Assembly: GCA_017445405.1 (NCBI GenBank)
Contig: JAFSUD010000067.1
Coordinates: 1 to 35,547 of the forward strand
Direction of reading: 5' to 3'
Length of the DNA: 35,547 nucleotides
Origin: Synergistaceae bacterium
Lineage (GTDB): Bacteria > Synergistota > Synergistia > Synergistales > Aminobacteriaceae
The notes below the pieces were generated by a model, which was not told the origin of the DNA, searched no databases, and saw only the letters and a list, made by a program, of their open reading frames with translations. A program made the position numbers and the translations under genes. This document shows positions 1 through 7,405 of this stretch, one piece after another (within the stretch, counting starts at the first letter, position 1; each line of letters begins with the position of its first letter).

Positions 1-79
1 CCAATTCCGTCGCTCAACTTGCATGTGTTACGCACGCCGCCAGCGTTGATCCTGAGCCAGGATCAAACTCTCAGTTATA
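1..79 (-). rRNA. rrs: 16S ribosomal RNA, 5' end only (partial)
   Basis: Read on the minus strand, this stretch holds the conserved 16S 5' region, including AGAGTTTGATCCTGGCTCAG and the following GCTGGCGGCGTGC block with AACACATGCAAG. Only about 80 bases of the gene are in the window; the rest lies beyond the left edge. The exact mature 5' end is uncertain by a few bases. rRNA operons are often collapsed in assemblies, so a contig end here is expected. Confidence 0.96.
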
Positions 80-192
80 ATTTGTGAGATTTGAAACTTG
101 GCATTTAGTACTTCGCTCGAATGTTATACGCTGTATTCACTTGTCAATTAACCTTTTAACTCATCGCCGCTATCTCGCAACGACAGGGAGAA

Positions 193-220
193 ATTATACG
201 CGCTTTTTCTCAGAATGCAA
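193..220 (-). promoter_or_regulatory. rRNA operon promoter (-35 TTGCAT, -10 TATAAT)
   Basis: On the minus strand TTGCAT is followed after 16 bases by a perfect TATAAT, about 115 bases upstream of the 16S start. A second possible -10 (TATAAC, plus-strand positions around 123-128) lies nearer the gene with a weaker -35. Boxes are seen directly; promoter activity is inferred. Confidence 0.65.
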
Positions 221-311
221 GCACCAATTTTATTTATTGCATCAGAATAAGCACAGTCTGCTGTTACGCAGGACAAATCATCGCTGGGAAGAGACCTAAT
301 ATCTAATCTAA

Positions 312-1661
312 TCACATGGACAGCTTCGGCCTTATTTGCCAATATGCAGCAAGAGTTACTATGCTTGTGATAAGCCACGAAAGAGGGTAGACATTCATTA
401 AGGTAGTAAAGTCGTTGTAGTACGTGAAGACAGTGTAAACCCACACGATCCGCAGGACACAGCACCCTAACAAGACCATCACCGACGGCAAAGTCGAGTG
501 CCCCATTCCCCGCAGGCATCCTCCCGAAATTTCGTAGAAGTTAGTCATCCATAAGAAGCACACTACATGAAGCATCCTGATTTCCGCATAATGTAGGACT
601 TCGGGATTCGTGGTGTAGACGCTCAATAATGGACGACACCACAGCCAGCACACAAGACACGCAAGCCCTGTGAAGCCTGTTCCTGCGAGCATGGTTACCC
701 TGAAGACGGAATCACAGCGTCTGTAGTTGCCTGCTCCGAAATTCTGGGACGTGAAGGTTACTGCGGCCTGAGTGAACGCGGCGACGATGTAGTACACGAG
801 GAAGTCGAAGTTTAGGGCGGCGGCACTTCCTGCTGATGCGTAGGATCCTATGCCATTTATGGCTGTCTGAATGCAGACGTTGGAGATCGAGAACAGCGAG
901 CCTTGAATCCCGGCGGGGAGTCCGACTTTGAGGATCTCTGCGGCATGAGTGCGCTTGAGCATTAACTCACTTGGCCGGAACGTGAAGGGAGCTTCCTCGA
1001 GCATGAGCCAGCGGAGAATCATGAAGGAACTCACTACGTTAGAGAGCACCGTAGCGATTGCCACACCTGCAACACTCATCTTGAAGCCCACGACAAAGAT
1101 AACGTTCAAGATTACGTTGATGACTCCTCCTGCAGCGAGAGAGATTAGCGGCCTTCTGCTGTCTCCCTTGCTCCTGAGGATTGCCGCGCCGAAGTTGTAG
1201 AGCATGATGAACGGTGCACCCAGAAAGTAGATGCGGAAGTAGACAACTGCAAGCTCGATGATGTCTGAAGGAGTGTTCATGAGAGTCAGGAGGGTACGTG
1301 CGGCTGAGAGTCCCCAAACGACGAGGATAACGCCTCCGATGAGTGAGAGAGTGATTGAGGTGTGGACAGCGTCATGAATGCCGGAGGTGTCGTTGCGGCC
1401 GATGGAGCGGGCGACGATGACGTTTGCGCCGATAGAGAGTCCGACGAAGAGGTTCACCATAAGGTTGATTGCTGCGCCATTGCTGCCGACTGCGGCCATA
1501 GCTTGAGGGGAATCGAAGCGTCCGACGACTGCGACATCTGCTGAGTTGAAGAGCTGCTGAAGCATCATGCTCGCTGCTAATGGAAGTGCGAAAATTAATA
1601 TCTTGTCGAACAGTGAACCGTGAAGCATGTCTATGTTGTTGCGGTGATGCGTTAGTACCAT
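312..1661 (-). CDS. MATE family efflux transporter
   Basis: The 449-residue product is a polytopic membrane protein of normal MATE length (about 12 membrane segments). The N-terminus has the typical pattern of the family: a short cytoplasmic lead, FALPLAASMMLQQLFNSAD, then VVGRF. Proteins of the DinF/NorM type exchange Na+ or H+ for cationic drugs or metabolites in the inner membrane. The start ATG is preceded by AGGAGA at about 11 bases. The gene stands alone, between the leftward rRNA operon and a divergent radical SAM gene, with its own extended -10 promoter. The substrate cannot be told from sequence. Confidence 0.92.
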   Translation of the reverse strand: MVLTHHRNNIDMLHGSLFDKILIFALPLAASMMLQQLFNSADVAVVGRFDSPQAMAAVGSNGAAINLMVNLFVGLSIGANVIVARSIGRNDTSGIHDAVHTSITLSLIGGVILVVWGLSAARTLLTLMNTPSDIIELAVVYFRIYFLGAPFIMLYNFGAAILRSKGDSRRPLISLAAGGVINVILNVIFVVGFKMSVAGVAIATVLSNVVSSFMILRWLMLEEAPFTFRPSELMLKRTHAAEILKVGLPAGIQGSLFSISNVCIQTAINGIGSYASAGSAAALNFDFLVYYIVAAFTQAAVTFTSQNFGAGNYRRCDSVFRVTMLAGTGFTGLACLVCWLWCRPLLSVYTTNPEVLHYAEIRMLHVVCFLWMTNFYEISGGCLRGMGHSTLPSVMVLLGCCVLRIVWVYTVFTYYNDFTTLMNVYPLSWLITSIVTLAAYWQIRPKLSM

Positions 1662-1698
1662 AAATTACGTTGTCTCCTAAGTGAATAAGTTGACGGGA

Positions 1699-1707
1699 AT
1701 TATAGCA
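1699..1707 (-). promoter_or_regulatory. Extended -10 promoter (TGCTATAAT) for the MATE gene
   Basis: TGC followed by TATAAT on the minus strand, about 40 bases upstream of the MATE start. The same TGnTATAAT form recurs at other operon heads in this window. No convincing -35 is seen, which is normal for extended -10 promoters. Confidence 0.55.
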
Positions 1708-1763
1708 CCATCATACATAAGCGTGGATAATCTATGAAGCTATGCATTAATAGGCACAGGGGG

Positions 1764-1769
1764 TATAAT
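1764..1769 (+). promoter_or_regulatory. -10 element (TATAAT) for the radical SAM gene
   Basis: A perfect TATAAT lies 33 bases before the GTG start at 1803. It is followed by an AAATTTCCCAAA motif that also occurs after the rpiB-upp promoter. The -35 is poor. Confidence 0.5.
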
Positions 1770-1802
1770 CTGCACAAAATTTCCCAAAGGAGGACACATA
1801 AA

Positions 1803-2694
1803 GTGAAGAATGCGTTGATGAAGCTAATCTACTTTCTTGCTGAGAAGGGAAAGCTCATCGGGATTAACAGAGGCAAATTGAAGGCACTTCTTTATCCTGC
1901 CTACAGATTCTTCTGTTACGTAGTTTATACGATGGGGGGGGTATCTGTATCTTTACCATATTGAGATGCCGATAACCCAACGCTGTAATCTAAGGTGCAA
2001 GCACTGCATATTCATGATGCCATACTTCAAGCACCCTGTTGATTACCCAGTCAATGACCTGTTATCAGATATGGACAAGTTATTTGATGCAGTGGACGCA
2101 ATCCAGATTTTTAGGCTGTTGGGCGGAGAAACGTTCCTCTATAAAGACCTGAACCCACTTATCGAGAAGGCTTTATCATCCCCAAAAGTTAAGACAGTTG
2201 AAGTTGTCAGCAACGGCACGATCATTCCCCCTCAATCTACATTAGAACTCATGAAGAATCCCCGGTTAATCTTCCAGATAAGCCACTACGGAAAATATTC
2301 ACGACACGCAGAAGAAATAAAGGCACTGTGCGACAAGATGGGTGTGAAGTGTGTAGTGCGTTACCCTGATGACAAGACGTGGAGCTACTTCGGCGACCTG
2401 CACTTTAGAGGACGGAGCGAGAAGGAATTACGCCATCAGCTCAAGAACTGTGCGAGCATATGCCGGAATTTCCTTGATGGGAGACTCTATTTCTGTCCTC
2501 GTGCATCGTTCGGAAGCAAGCTCGGAATGCCGGACAGCCCTAATGATTTCGTTGATGTTAGAGCCGAGTCTGACAGGAAGATTCTGCGCAGAAAAATCTT
2601 TGAGCTGAATCAGAAGCGGTATATTGCGGCGTGTAATTACTGTGATGAAGGAACAGGTGAAGTAAAGTCTGTGCCTGTAGCAGAGCAGATGTAG
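1803..2694 (+). CDS. Radical SAM protein, reading frame broken at a G8 tract
   Basis: The start GTG at 1803 has a strong AAAGGAGG SD at 8 bases. The first frame runs into a stop at 1962-1964, just after a run of eight G (1934-1941). The next frame carries the rest: a CX3CX2C iron-sulfur motif (CNLRCKHC) directly after HIEMPITQR, then a C-terminal cysteine-rich part (NCASIC, LYFCPR, CNYCDEG) resembling a SPASM-like auxiliary cluster region. With seven G the two frames join smoothly (YTMGGYLYLYHIEMPITQ) into a protein of about 296 residues. The ATG at 1966 has no SD and would give a truncated core. The family cleaves S-adenosylmethionine to start radical chemistry; the substrate here is unknown. 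The break may be phase variation, a true mutation or a sequencing error. Confidence 0.8.
1934..1941 (+). repeat. Homopolymer G8, frame-determining
   Basis: Eight consecutive G within the radical SAM coding region. One G fewer (or two more) restores a single reading frame from the SD-supported GTG to the stop at 2694. Poly-G tracts of this length are typical slipped-strand contingency sites. Confidence 0.85.
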
Positions 2695-2703
2695 GCATGA
2701 TAA

Positions 2704-2730
2704 ATCCCCCGCCGGTGAATGACGGGGGAT
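2704..2730. terminator. Hairpin terminator between convergent genes
   Basis: An 8-bp GC-rich stem (ATCCCCCG / CGGGGGAT, 2704-2711 and 2723-2730) sits 9 bases after the radical SAM stop and 10 bases beyond the stop of the leftward prepilin-like gene. The T-rich tail is short on both sides, so it is probably a weak bidirectional terminator. Confidence 0.7.
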
Positions 2731-2740
2731 ATTCTTTGCA

Positions 2741-3046
2741 CTACTGCAGACGAAAGCTCATAGATTCAGTTTCTGCGTCATTCATTATGGTTAATACGCT
2801 GCCTGTAAATTTATACTTGCCTTTGCCGTCTGTGTTGGGTATTACCGTAGTAGTCGTTTTCTCGCTGTAGTCTCCGTTGTTCGTCCAAACCTGAGCGTAA
2901 TACATCATCTTTTCGCGTGTCTTGGCTCGTGCCAGAGCAAGCGTCTGATTAGTCATAAAGTCGCTTACCCCTGCAAAAATTACGCCGAAAATAGTCATTG
3001 CCGTCAATACTTCTACAAGCGTCTCACCTGAACGTTTCTTCTTCAT
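2741..3046 (-). CDS. Prepilin-type (type IV pilin-like / pseudopilin) small protein
   Basis: This 101-residue protein starts MKKKRSGETLVEVLTAMTIF, a class III (prepilin) signal: short basic leader, Gly at -1, Glu at +5 of the mature part, then a single hydrophobic helix. The +1 residue is Glu rather than the usual Phe or Met. A strong AAGGAGGT lies 8 bases before this ATG; an ATG 6 bases upstream is too close to the SD. The first 23 bases overlap the end of prmC, so the two are probably translated together. No secretion ATPase or prepilin peptidase gene is in the window. Pseudopilin in a type II-like system or minor pilin are both possible. Confidence 0.75.
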   Translation of the reverse strand: MKKKRSGETLVEVLTAMTIFGVIFAGVSDFMTNQTLALARAKTREKMMYYAQVWTNNGDYSEKTTTTVIPNTDGKGKYKFTGSVLTIMNDAETESMSFRLQ

Positions 3047-3824
3047 GGCCATACCTCCTTCTGAACACTAAGCATCTTGGGAAATTGCCGTCATCAAGTA
3101 CTTCATCACAGCACATGAATTTGCTGCTCATTGACTGCAGAAATTGTACCTGAAAAATGCTGCCTGTTTCAAGGATGATATATTCACTCTCCGTTTTCTC
3201 AGCAAGTGCGAAAATTTCCCTGTAATACTTCATGCCGTCCTGTCCTCCGTCAAGGGCAGAATGAGGCTCATAATCCCGCACATCTTTCATGAGGCCGTCA
3301 ATTTCTCCTGAAGGAATGTAAGGCGGATTGCTGATGACCAGTTTACAAGCTGGCATTGCGTCAACAAATTCTGCTCTCTCAGTCAGGCTGTAACGCTCAA
3401 GATTAATGAGGGCATATTTTGCGGCATCAGGGCTTTTTTCTATAAGATAAGCGTGTGAGTTAGGAAACTCCATCAGGAGAGTAACAGCAATGCAGCCTGA
3501 ACCTGTCCCCCAGTCAATGAACGCAAACTCTTCATCATGTGCAAAGTACTTCATGACGGCCTCAATGAGAGTTTCTGTGTCATGTCTGGGAATCAGTACT
3601 CCCCTTCCGACCGCAAAATCTCTTCCCCAGAAATCCGCCTCACCAAGAATATACTGCAATGGCTCTCCCTTCCCGCGCCTAGAAATCACCGCCTCAATCT
3701 TGGCCTGTTCCTCCTGCGAGAAGTCATCATGTGCATAGACCGCCGAATGACTAACGCCCAAAGCATGAGCAATCAGCCATACTGTTTCATGCCCTGAGCG
3801 TCTGAAGTAATCGCTAACCTTCAA
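3024..3824 (-). CDS. prmC: Peptide chain release factor N5-glutamine methyltransferase (PrmC/HemK)
   Basis: PrmC methylates the glutamine of the GGQ motif of release factors, and it lies directly downstream of prfA, its substrate. Seen here: an N-terminal helical domain with GEPLQYILG, FWGRDF and LIPRHDTE, the SAM-binding motif DWGTGSGCIAV, and the catalytic NPPY (SNPPYIPSGE). About 266 residues from TTG at 3824, which overlaps the prfA end by 11 bases. A longer frame from TTG at 3869 is also open. Neither start has a clear SD, so the start is uncertain; translational coupling to prfA is likely. Confidence 0.93.
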   Translation of the reverse strand: MKVSDYFRRSGHETVWLIAHALGVSHSAVYAHDDFSQEEQAKIEAVISRRGKGEPLQYILGEADFWGRDFAVGRGVLIPRHDTETLIEAVMKYFAHDEEFAFIDWGTGSGCIAVTLLMEFPNSHAYLIEKSPDAAKYALINLERYSLTERAEFVDAMPACKLVISNPPYIPSGEIDGLMKDVRDYEPHSALDGGQDGMKYYREIFALAEKTESEYIILETGSIFQVQFLQSMSSKFMCCDEVLDDGNFPRCLVFRRRYGHEEETFR

Positions 3825-4893
3825 GGTTCTGCAGTTTTTGTGTCTGTTCGGCCAAGACCATAGCGTCAATCATCTCGTATAAATCGCCGTCAAGGTAGCT
3901 TTCCAGCTTATAGAGAGTGAGATTGATTCTGTGATCAGTTATCCTGTTCTGCGGAAAATTGTAGGTGCGTATGCGTTCGCTCCTGTCTCCGCTGCCAATC
4001 ATGCCGCGCCGTTCACTGGCCTGTTCGCTGCTCTGCTTCTGCTGCTCAAGGTCATAGAGTTTAGTTTTCAGGTAACTCATTGCACGCGCACGGTTCTTAA
4101 TCTGTGAGCGTTCATCCTGACAAGTAACGACAATGCCAGTCGGAAGGTGAGTTATGCGCACGGCTGAATCCGTCATGTTGACATGCTGGCCTCCTGCACC
4201 GCTTGAACGGTAGGTGTCAATCTTGAGGTCTTCCTGCCGGATTTCGACCTCAACGTCATCAGCTTCCGGCAATACCGCAACAGTCGCCGCAGATGTATGA
4301 ATGCGTCCGCTTGCCTCAGTGATGGGCACTCTCTGGACACGATGCACCCCTGATTCATACTTCATTTTGCTGTACGCGCCCTGAGAATCAATTCTGAAAA
4401 CTATTTCCTTGTAGCCCCCTATGCCCGCAGTATTGGTTGAGCTGTCTATCACTTCAGCCTTCCACCGCTGGCGTTCACAGAAGCGCGTGTACATTCTGAA
4501 CAGGTCAGCAGCAAACAATGTAGCCTCGTCGCCTCCTGTACCTGCCCTGATTTCAACAATAACGCTTTTGTCGTCGTTTGGGTCTTGAGGGAGAAGAAGC
4601 AGCGTCAAATCACGCGTGAAGTTCTCGATTTTAGGCTCAAGTTCGGCTATTTCTTCACGTGCTAATGCCTCAAGTTCACTGTCTCCGGACTTGATGAGTT
4701 CTCTGGCTTCGGCAATAGATTTCTGCGCGTCCTGATATTCACGGTACATATTCACGACAGGCTCAAGCTGTGCGCGTTTCTTGCCTAATGCCTGTAATTC
4801 TTTTATGTCAGAGACAATTTCAGGGTCAGCTAATTTCTTCTCAGTCTCTATAAATTCTTGAGTTAATGCCTGCAATTTAGGCTCTATGTTCAT
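3814..4893 (-). CDS. prfA: Peptide chain release factor 1
   Basis: RF1 recognises UAA and UAG stops and triggers peptide release on the ribosome. The 359-residue product has normal length. It has the codon-recognition PxT motif (QRVPITEASGRIHTS), the catalytic GGQ (SSGAGGQHVN) and the conserved C-terminal RIRTYNFPQNRITDHR. The ATG at 4893 follows AGAAGGAGG and overlaps the stop of the DUF1385 gene by 4 bases (ATGA). It is followed by prmC, its modifying enzyme, in the widely conserved DUF1385-prfA-prmC order. Confidence 0.98.
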   Translation of the reverse strand: MNIEPKLQALTQEFIETEKKLADPEIVSDIKELQALGKKRAQLEPVVNMYREYQDAQKSIAEARELIKSGDSELEALAREEIAELEPKIENFTRDLTLLLLPQDPNDDKSVIVEIRAGTGGDEATLFAADLFRMYTRFCERQRWKAEVIDSSTNTAGIGGYKEIVFRIDSQGAYSKMKYESGVHRVQRVPITEASGRIHTSAATVAVLPEADDVEVEIRQEDLKIDTYRSSGAGGQHVNMTDSAVRITHLPTGIVVTCQDERSQIKNRARAMSYLKTKLYDLEQQKQSSEQASERRGMIGSGDRSERIRTYNFPQNRITDHRINLTLYKLESYLDGDLYEMIDAMVLAEQTQKLQNLEG

Positions 4894-5792
4894 GCTGTCA
4901 GTCCTCCTTCTAGTGCAGTGTTGAGTGAAGCTAATGCAACTTCTGCCTGTCTGATGTCAGGTTCACGCGTAGTGAGGAACTGCAGGCTCAGGAACGGAGC
5001 AATAATGCACAGGCCTATTTTCCCCGAACGTGATGCGAGCCTGATAATCTCGTAGGAAATGCCTATCACGACAGGGATTAACACAATTCTTGCGAGCACC
5101 TGAAGCGCAAAGCTCTCACCTGCAATAAGCGTCTTTATCGGCGAAAAGATGATTATGCTCACGATTACCGCTATCAGCAAAAACGAAGTCCCGCATCTTG
5201 GATGAATGCGTGAACACTTCATAATATTCTCAGGTGTCATGACTAATCCCTTCTCGAAGGCGTTAATGGTCTTATGCTCCGCTCCGTGATACCTGAACAC
5301 TTCCCTAATATCGCTCCACAGCCCTATCACCCCAACATACCCGATGAAGATTACCGCCCTCAATACTCCCTCTGTGATGTTGACGTAGAGGGGAGCAGTC
5401 GCAATATACCCTGCGAGCCACAAGGGAAGCGCGATGAACAATCCGCCTACAGCTAGTACAGCAAGCCCTATTGACAGCAGAATATCCTTGAAGGTTAGCT
5501 GTTCCTGTTCTTCTTCTAGGGCAACTTCAGCGGAACGTGATAACGCCTTGAACCCGACAGCGAGCATCTCGCACATAGTAACTACGCCCCTGATGAAGGG
5601 CAGTTTATAGGGCATTCTCTGAGTGCGTGAGGAGTGAGGCCAAGACTCGGTAAAGATGTCTCCTCCCGGCCTTCTCACAGCTAATCCCCACAGTGATTTA
5701 CCCTTCATCAGCACTCCCTCAATAACTGCCTGGCCTCCCACAGGAATTTTCTTGTCTTCTGCGTCTTCAGCGAACATGTTTAACGCAGTCAT
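4890..5792 (-). CDS. DUF1385 (YqhQ-like) multi-pass membrane protein
   Basis: A 300-residue protein with family signatures: IPVGGQAVIEGVLMKG near the N-terminus, GAEHKTINAFEKG and HPRCGTSFLL in the middle, and several membrane segments. The family is commonly found beside prfA/prmC; its biochemical function is unknown to me. The frame is open far upstream, but that part overlaps thyX and is not family-like, so the start is put at ATG 5792, 20 bases after the thyX stop. SD support is weak; ATG 5777 is an alternative. Confidence 0.87.
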   Translation of the reverse strand: MTALNMFAEDAEDKKIPVGGQAVIEGVLMKGKSLWGLAVRRPGGDIFTESWPHSSRTQRMPYKLPFIRGVVTMCEMLAVGFKALSRSAEVALEEEQEQLTFKDILLSIGLAVLAVGGLFIALPLWLAGYIATAPLYVNITEGVLRAVIFIGYVGVIGLWSDIREVFRYHGAEHKTINAFEKGLVMTPENIMKCSRIHPRCGTSFLLIAVIVSIIIFSPIKTLIAGESFALQVLARIVLIPVVIGISYEIIRLASRSGKIGLCIIAPFLSLQFLTTREPDIRQAEVALASLNTALEGGLTA

Positions 5793-5811
5793 CAATAATC
5801 TATGTATTCTT

Positions 5812-6501
5812 CTAAGCAAACAATAAATCCTCCATATCTCTATAAGGCTTTCCGCAGGTTCTGGCCTCTCCGCAGTGTCCGAATATGCAGCTTGGCCCGG
5901 CTTTCCCGAACAGCACAGGAGCTTTTTCCCTGCAGAGCACGAGCATTTTTCTGGCGAGTTCATGAATCTCCCACTGAGCGCGCCTGCATAGCCTGAGGCT
6001 GAAGAAATGGTGTAATTCCCTCGCATTCATTGTGAGCACCAAGCGTGTAGTGTGCCCGTGAGGCAGAATAAACCGAGCATCTTCTTTCGGTATACCCAGC
6101 GCAATTAACTGAGCGTACGTCTCCTGAGCTGTCCTCACGCAGTCCTGAAAGGCTCTCAGTGCTTCGGAGTTACTCTGCACCGACGGCGGAACTGCTACGG
6201 CTTCAGGGTCAGGGGTCATCTTCACGTACCTCTGGCTCTGCTGGCTGAAACTTGCGATACGATGACGCACTAATTGATGTGATGCTACTCTGCTCAGTCC
6301 GTCAATTCCGAACGTGAAACTCACATGCTCAAACGTTGAGGTATGCCCGCTCTGGAATAACTCTGCGATTAACTTACGCGATAAATTTTCTCCCTCACTC
6401 TTCAGCAAATCAGACGCAGCAGCATCACGGTAGCAAATTCTGGCAGCAGCAGCGACTAATTCGTCAGGGCTGGGAGTATGAGCTAATAAGATTACCTGCA
6501 T
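5812..6501 (-). CDS. thyX: Flavin-dependent thymidylate synthase
   Basis: ThyX converts dUMP to dTMP using FAD, NADPH and methylenetetrahydrofolate. The signature RHRxxSxxxxSQR is present as RHRIASFSQQSQRY, with a normal length of 229 residues from ATG 6501. Upstream in-frame sequence overlaps rpmE and is not family-like. The odd point is the start. There is no SD, and the ATG sits 3 bases after the U-tract of a strong hairpin that ends the rpmE message. This suggests leaderless translation, read-through control or an attenuator. Dcd elsewhere in the window supplies dUTP/dUMP precursors for the same pathway. Confidence 0.96.
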   Translation of the reverse strand: MQVILLAHTPSPDELVAAAARICYRDAAASDLLKSEGENLSRKLIAELFQSGHTSTFEHVSFTFGIDGLSRVASHQLVRHRIASFSQQSQRYVKMTPDPEAVAVPPSVQSNSEALRAFQDCVRTAQETYAQLIALGIPKEDARFILPHGHTTRLVLTMNARELHHFFSLRLCRRAQWEIHELARKMLVLCREKAPVLFGKAGPSCIFGHCGEARTCGKPYRDMEDLLFA

Positions 6502-6504
6502 AAC

Positions 6505-6528
6505 AAAAAAGGGGCATATTTCAGCCCC
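6505..6528 (-). terminator. Rho-independent terminator (or attenuator) between rpmE and thyX
   Basis: On the minus strand GGGGC, an 8-base loop and GCCCC are followed directly by six T. It lies after the rpmE stop and its U-tract ends 3 bases before the thyX start codon. Confidence 0.8.
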
Positions 6529-6544
6529 ATCAACATTAACGCTG

Positions 6545-6772
6545 TTATACGTCTGTCTTCTGGCCGTAGTTGATGCCCTGATACTTCTTCTGGAACTTCT
6601 CAAGACGGCCGGCCTCAGTCAATACTCTGCCCCTCTTGCCGGTGTAAAACGGGTGGCACGCTGAACAGACACCTACGCGGATTTCCTTCATCGTTGAACG
6701 CGTGGTGAAAGTGTTTCCGCAGGCGCATGTAACTTTGCATTCCTGATAGTCAGGGTGAATGTTCTTCTTCAT
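6545..6772 (-). CDS. rpmE: 50S ribosomal protein L31 (zinc-binding form)
   Basis: A 75-residue L31 starting [20 protein letters not shown]. The four cysteines (CAC plus CSAC, with an extra upstream Cys) mark the zinc-containing C+ form. The ATG follows an AGGAGG SD that overlaps the rpsO stop codon, so the pair is co-transcribed. A terminator follows the stop. Confidence 0.97.
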   Translation of the reverse strand: MKKNIHPDYQECKVTCACGNTFTTRSTMKEIRVGVCSACHPFYTGKRGRVLTEAGRLEKFQKKYQGINYGQKTDV

Positions 6773-6781
6773 AATTGCCTC

Positions 6782-7048
6782 CTAGTGTCTTAAGCCCAGA
6801 CGCTCAATCAGTGAACGGTATCTGTTGAAGTCCTTGTTCATGAGGTAGCGCAATAATCTTCTGCGTGAACCTACCATCTTAAGCAGCCCTCTGCGTGAGT
6901 GGAAGTCCTTCTTGTGGACTTTGAGGTGCTCGGTGAGTTCCCTTATGCGTTCTGTGAGGACGGCTACCTGAACTTCCGGCGAACCGGTGTCTGATTCGTG
7001 CGTCCTGTATTCGGCGATAACTGCCTGTTTCTTTTCCTTCTGGATCAT
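6782..7048 (-). CDS. rpsO: 30S ribosomal protein S15
   Basis: An 88-residue S15 with the family pattern [39 protein letters not shown] and the end [12 protein letters not shown]. It binds 16S rRNA early in 30S assembly. The start is ATG 7048 (MIQKEKK), set by TAGGAGGT at 6 bases; an upstream in-frame TTG/GTG extension is not family-like. Transcription probably begins at 7327-7335, which would give a leader of about 270 bases containing the tnpB-like remnant. Confidence 0.97.
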   Translation of the reverse strand: MIQKEKKQAVIAEYRTHESDTGSPEVQVAVLTERIRELTEHLKVHKKDFHSRRGLLKMVGSRRRLLRYLMNKDFNRYRSLIERLGLRH

Positions 7049-7104
7049 GAATGTACCTCCTAGAATATTAATTACTGTCCCGCCAAGCACAAAGCTCATC
7101 CAGA

Positions 7105-7302
7105 TTAAGCAATGTTCGTAGCGTGGGAGTGTGAACTACCGCCCCTCACGGATTTAGCGGCTTCCTGATTCAGCGAGGCTGCACCGCGATATTCTGCCAA
7201 TGTCTTACGTCCTCTCCAAAGGCGTTGATTTCCTGCGTCCCACAGGTATTTTCTTACTGGAAAACACAGCAACAAAGTCGAAATTCGTTCTTGATATTTC
7301 AG
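7105..7302 (-). pseudogene. Probable IS200/IS605-type tnpB 3'-end remnant with right-end (omega RNA-like) sequence
   Basis: Minus-strand frame of 65 codons without a start, ending in TAA at 7105. It reads YLWDAGNQRLWRGRKTLAEY, then [18 protein letters not shown]. The DNA contains GAATCAGGAAGCCGC followed by GGGGCGGTAGTTCAC. The xCAGGAAGCC...GTAGTTCAC pattern is what I know from the 3' ends of tnpB genes, where the C-terminus overlaps the omega RNA. No transposase core or left end is present. It fills most of the 357-base gap between rpsO and rpiB. Identification is by memory of the family, not by search. Confidence 0.5.
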
Positions 7303-7326
7303 TTATTCATTTGTTGGAGTTGCTGA

Positions 7327-7335
7327 ATTATAGCA
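7327..7335 (-). promoter_or_regulatory. Extended -10 promoter (TGCTATAAT) for the rpsO operon
   Basis: TGCTATAAT on the minus strand, about 280 bases upstream of rpsO and divergent from the rpiB promoter 30 bases away. It would transcribe the remnant as leader RNA. Confidence 0.5.
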
Positions 7336-7358
7336 CAACTGAATTATATTAGCGTAAT

Positions 7359-7367
7359 TGCTATAAT
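7359..7367 (+). promoter_or_regulatory. Extended -10 promoter (TGCTATAAT) for the rpiB-upp operon
   Basis: TGCTATAAT, 38 bases before the rpiB-upp ATG, followed by ACGAAATTTCCCAAATG and then a GAAGGAGA SD. No good -35 is seen. Confidence 0.6.
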
Positions 7368-7405
7368 ATACGAAATTTCCCAAATGAAGGAGATATTTAC
7401 ACATC

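Noticed and set aside
148..519. Leftward open frame of 123 codons across the MATE 3' end and rRNA leader
   Set aside because: It overlaps the MATE gene in another frame and the rRNA promoter, and its protein resembles nothing; a shadow frame.
5793..6026. N-terminal extension of the DUF1385 protein
   Set aside because: The 78 extra codons lie entirely over thyX or its end, are not family-like and have no SD.
7081..7405. tRNA or riboswitch in the rpsO-rpiB gap
   Set aside because: No cloverleaf, T-loop consensus or known riboswitch core was found; the tnpB-like frame explains most of the interval.
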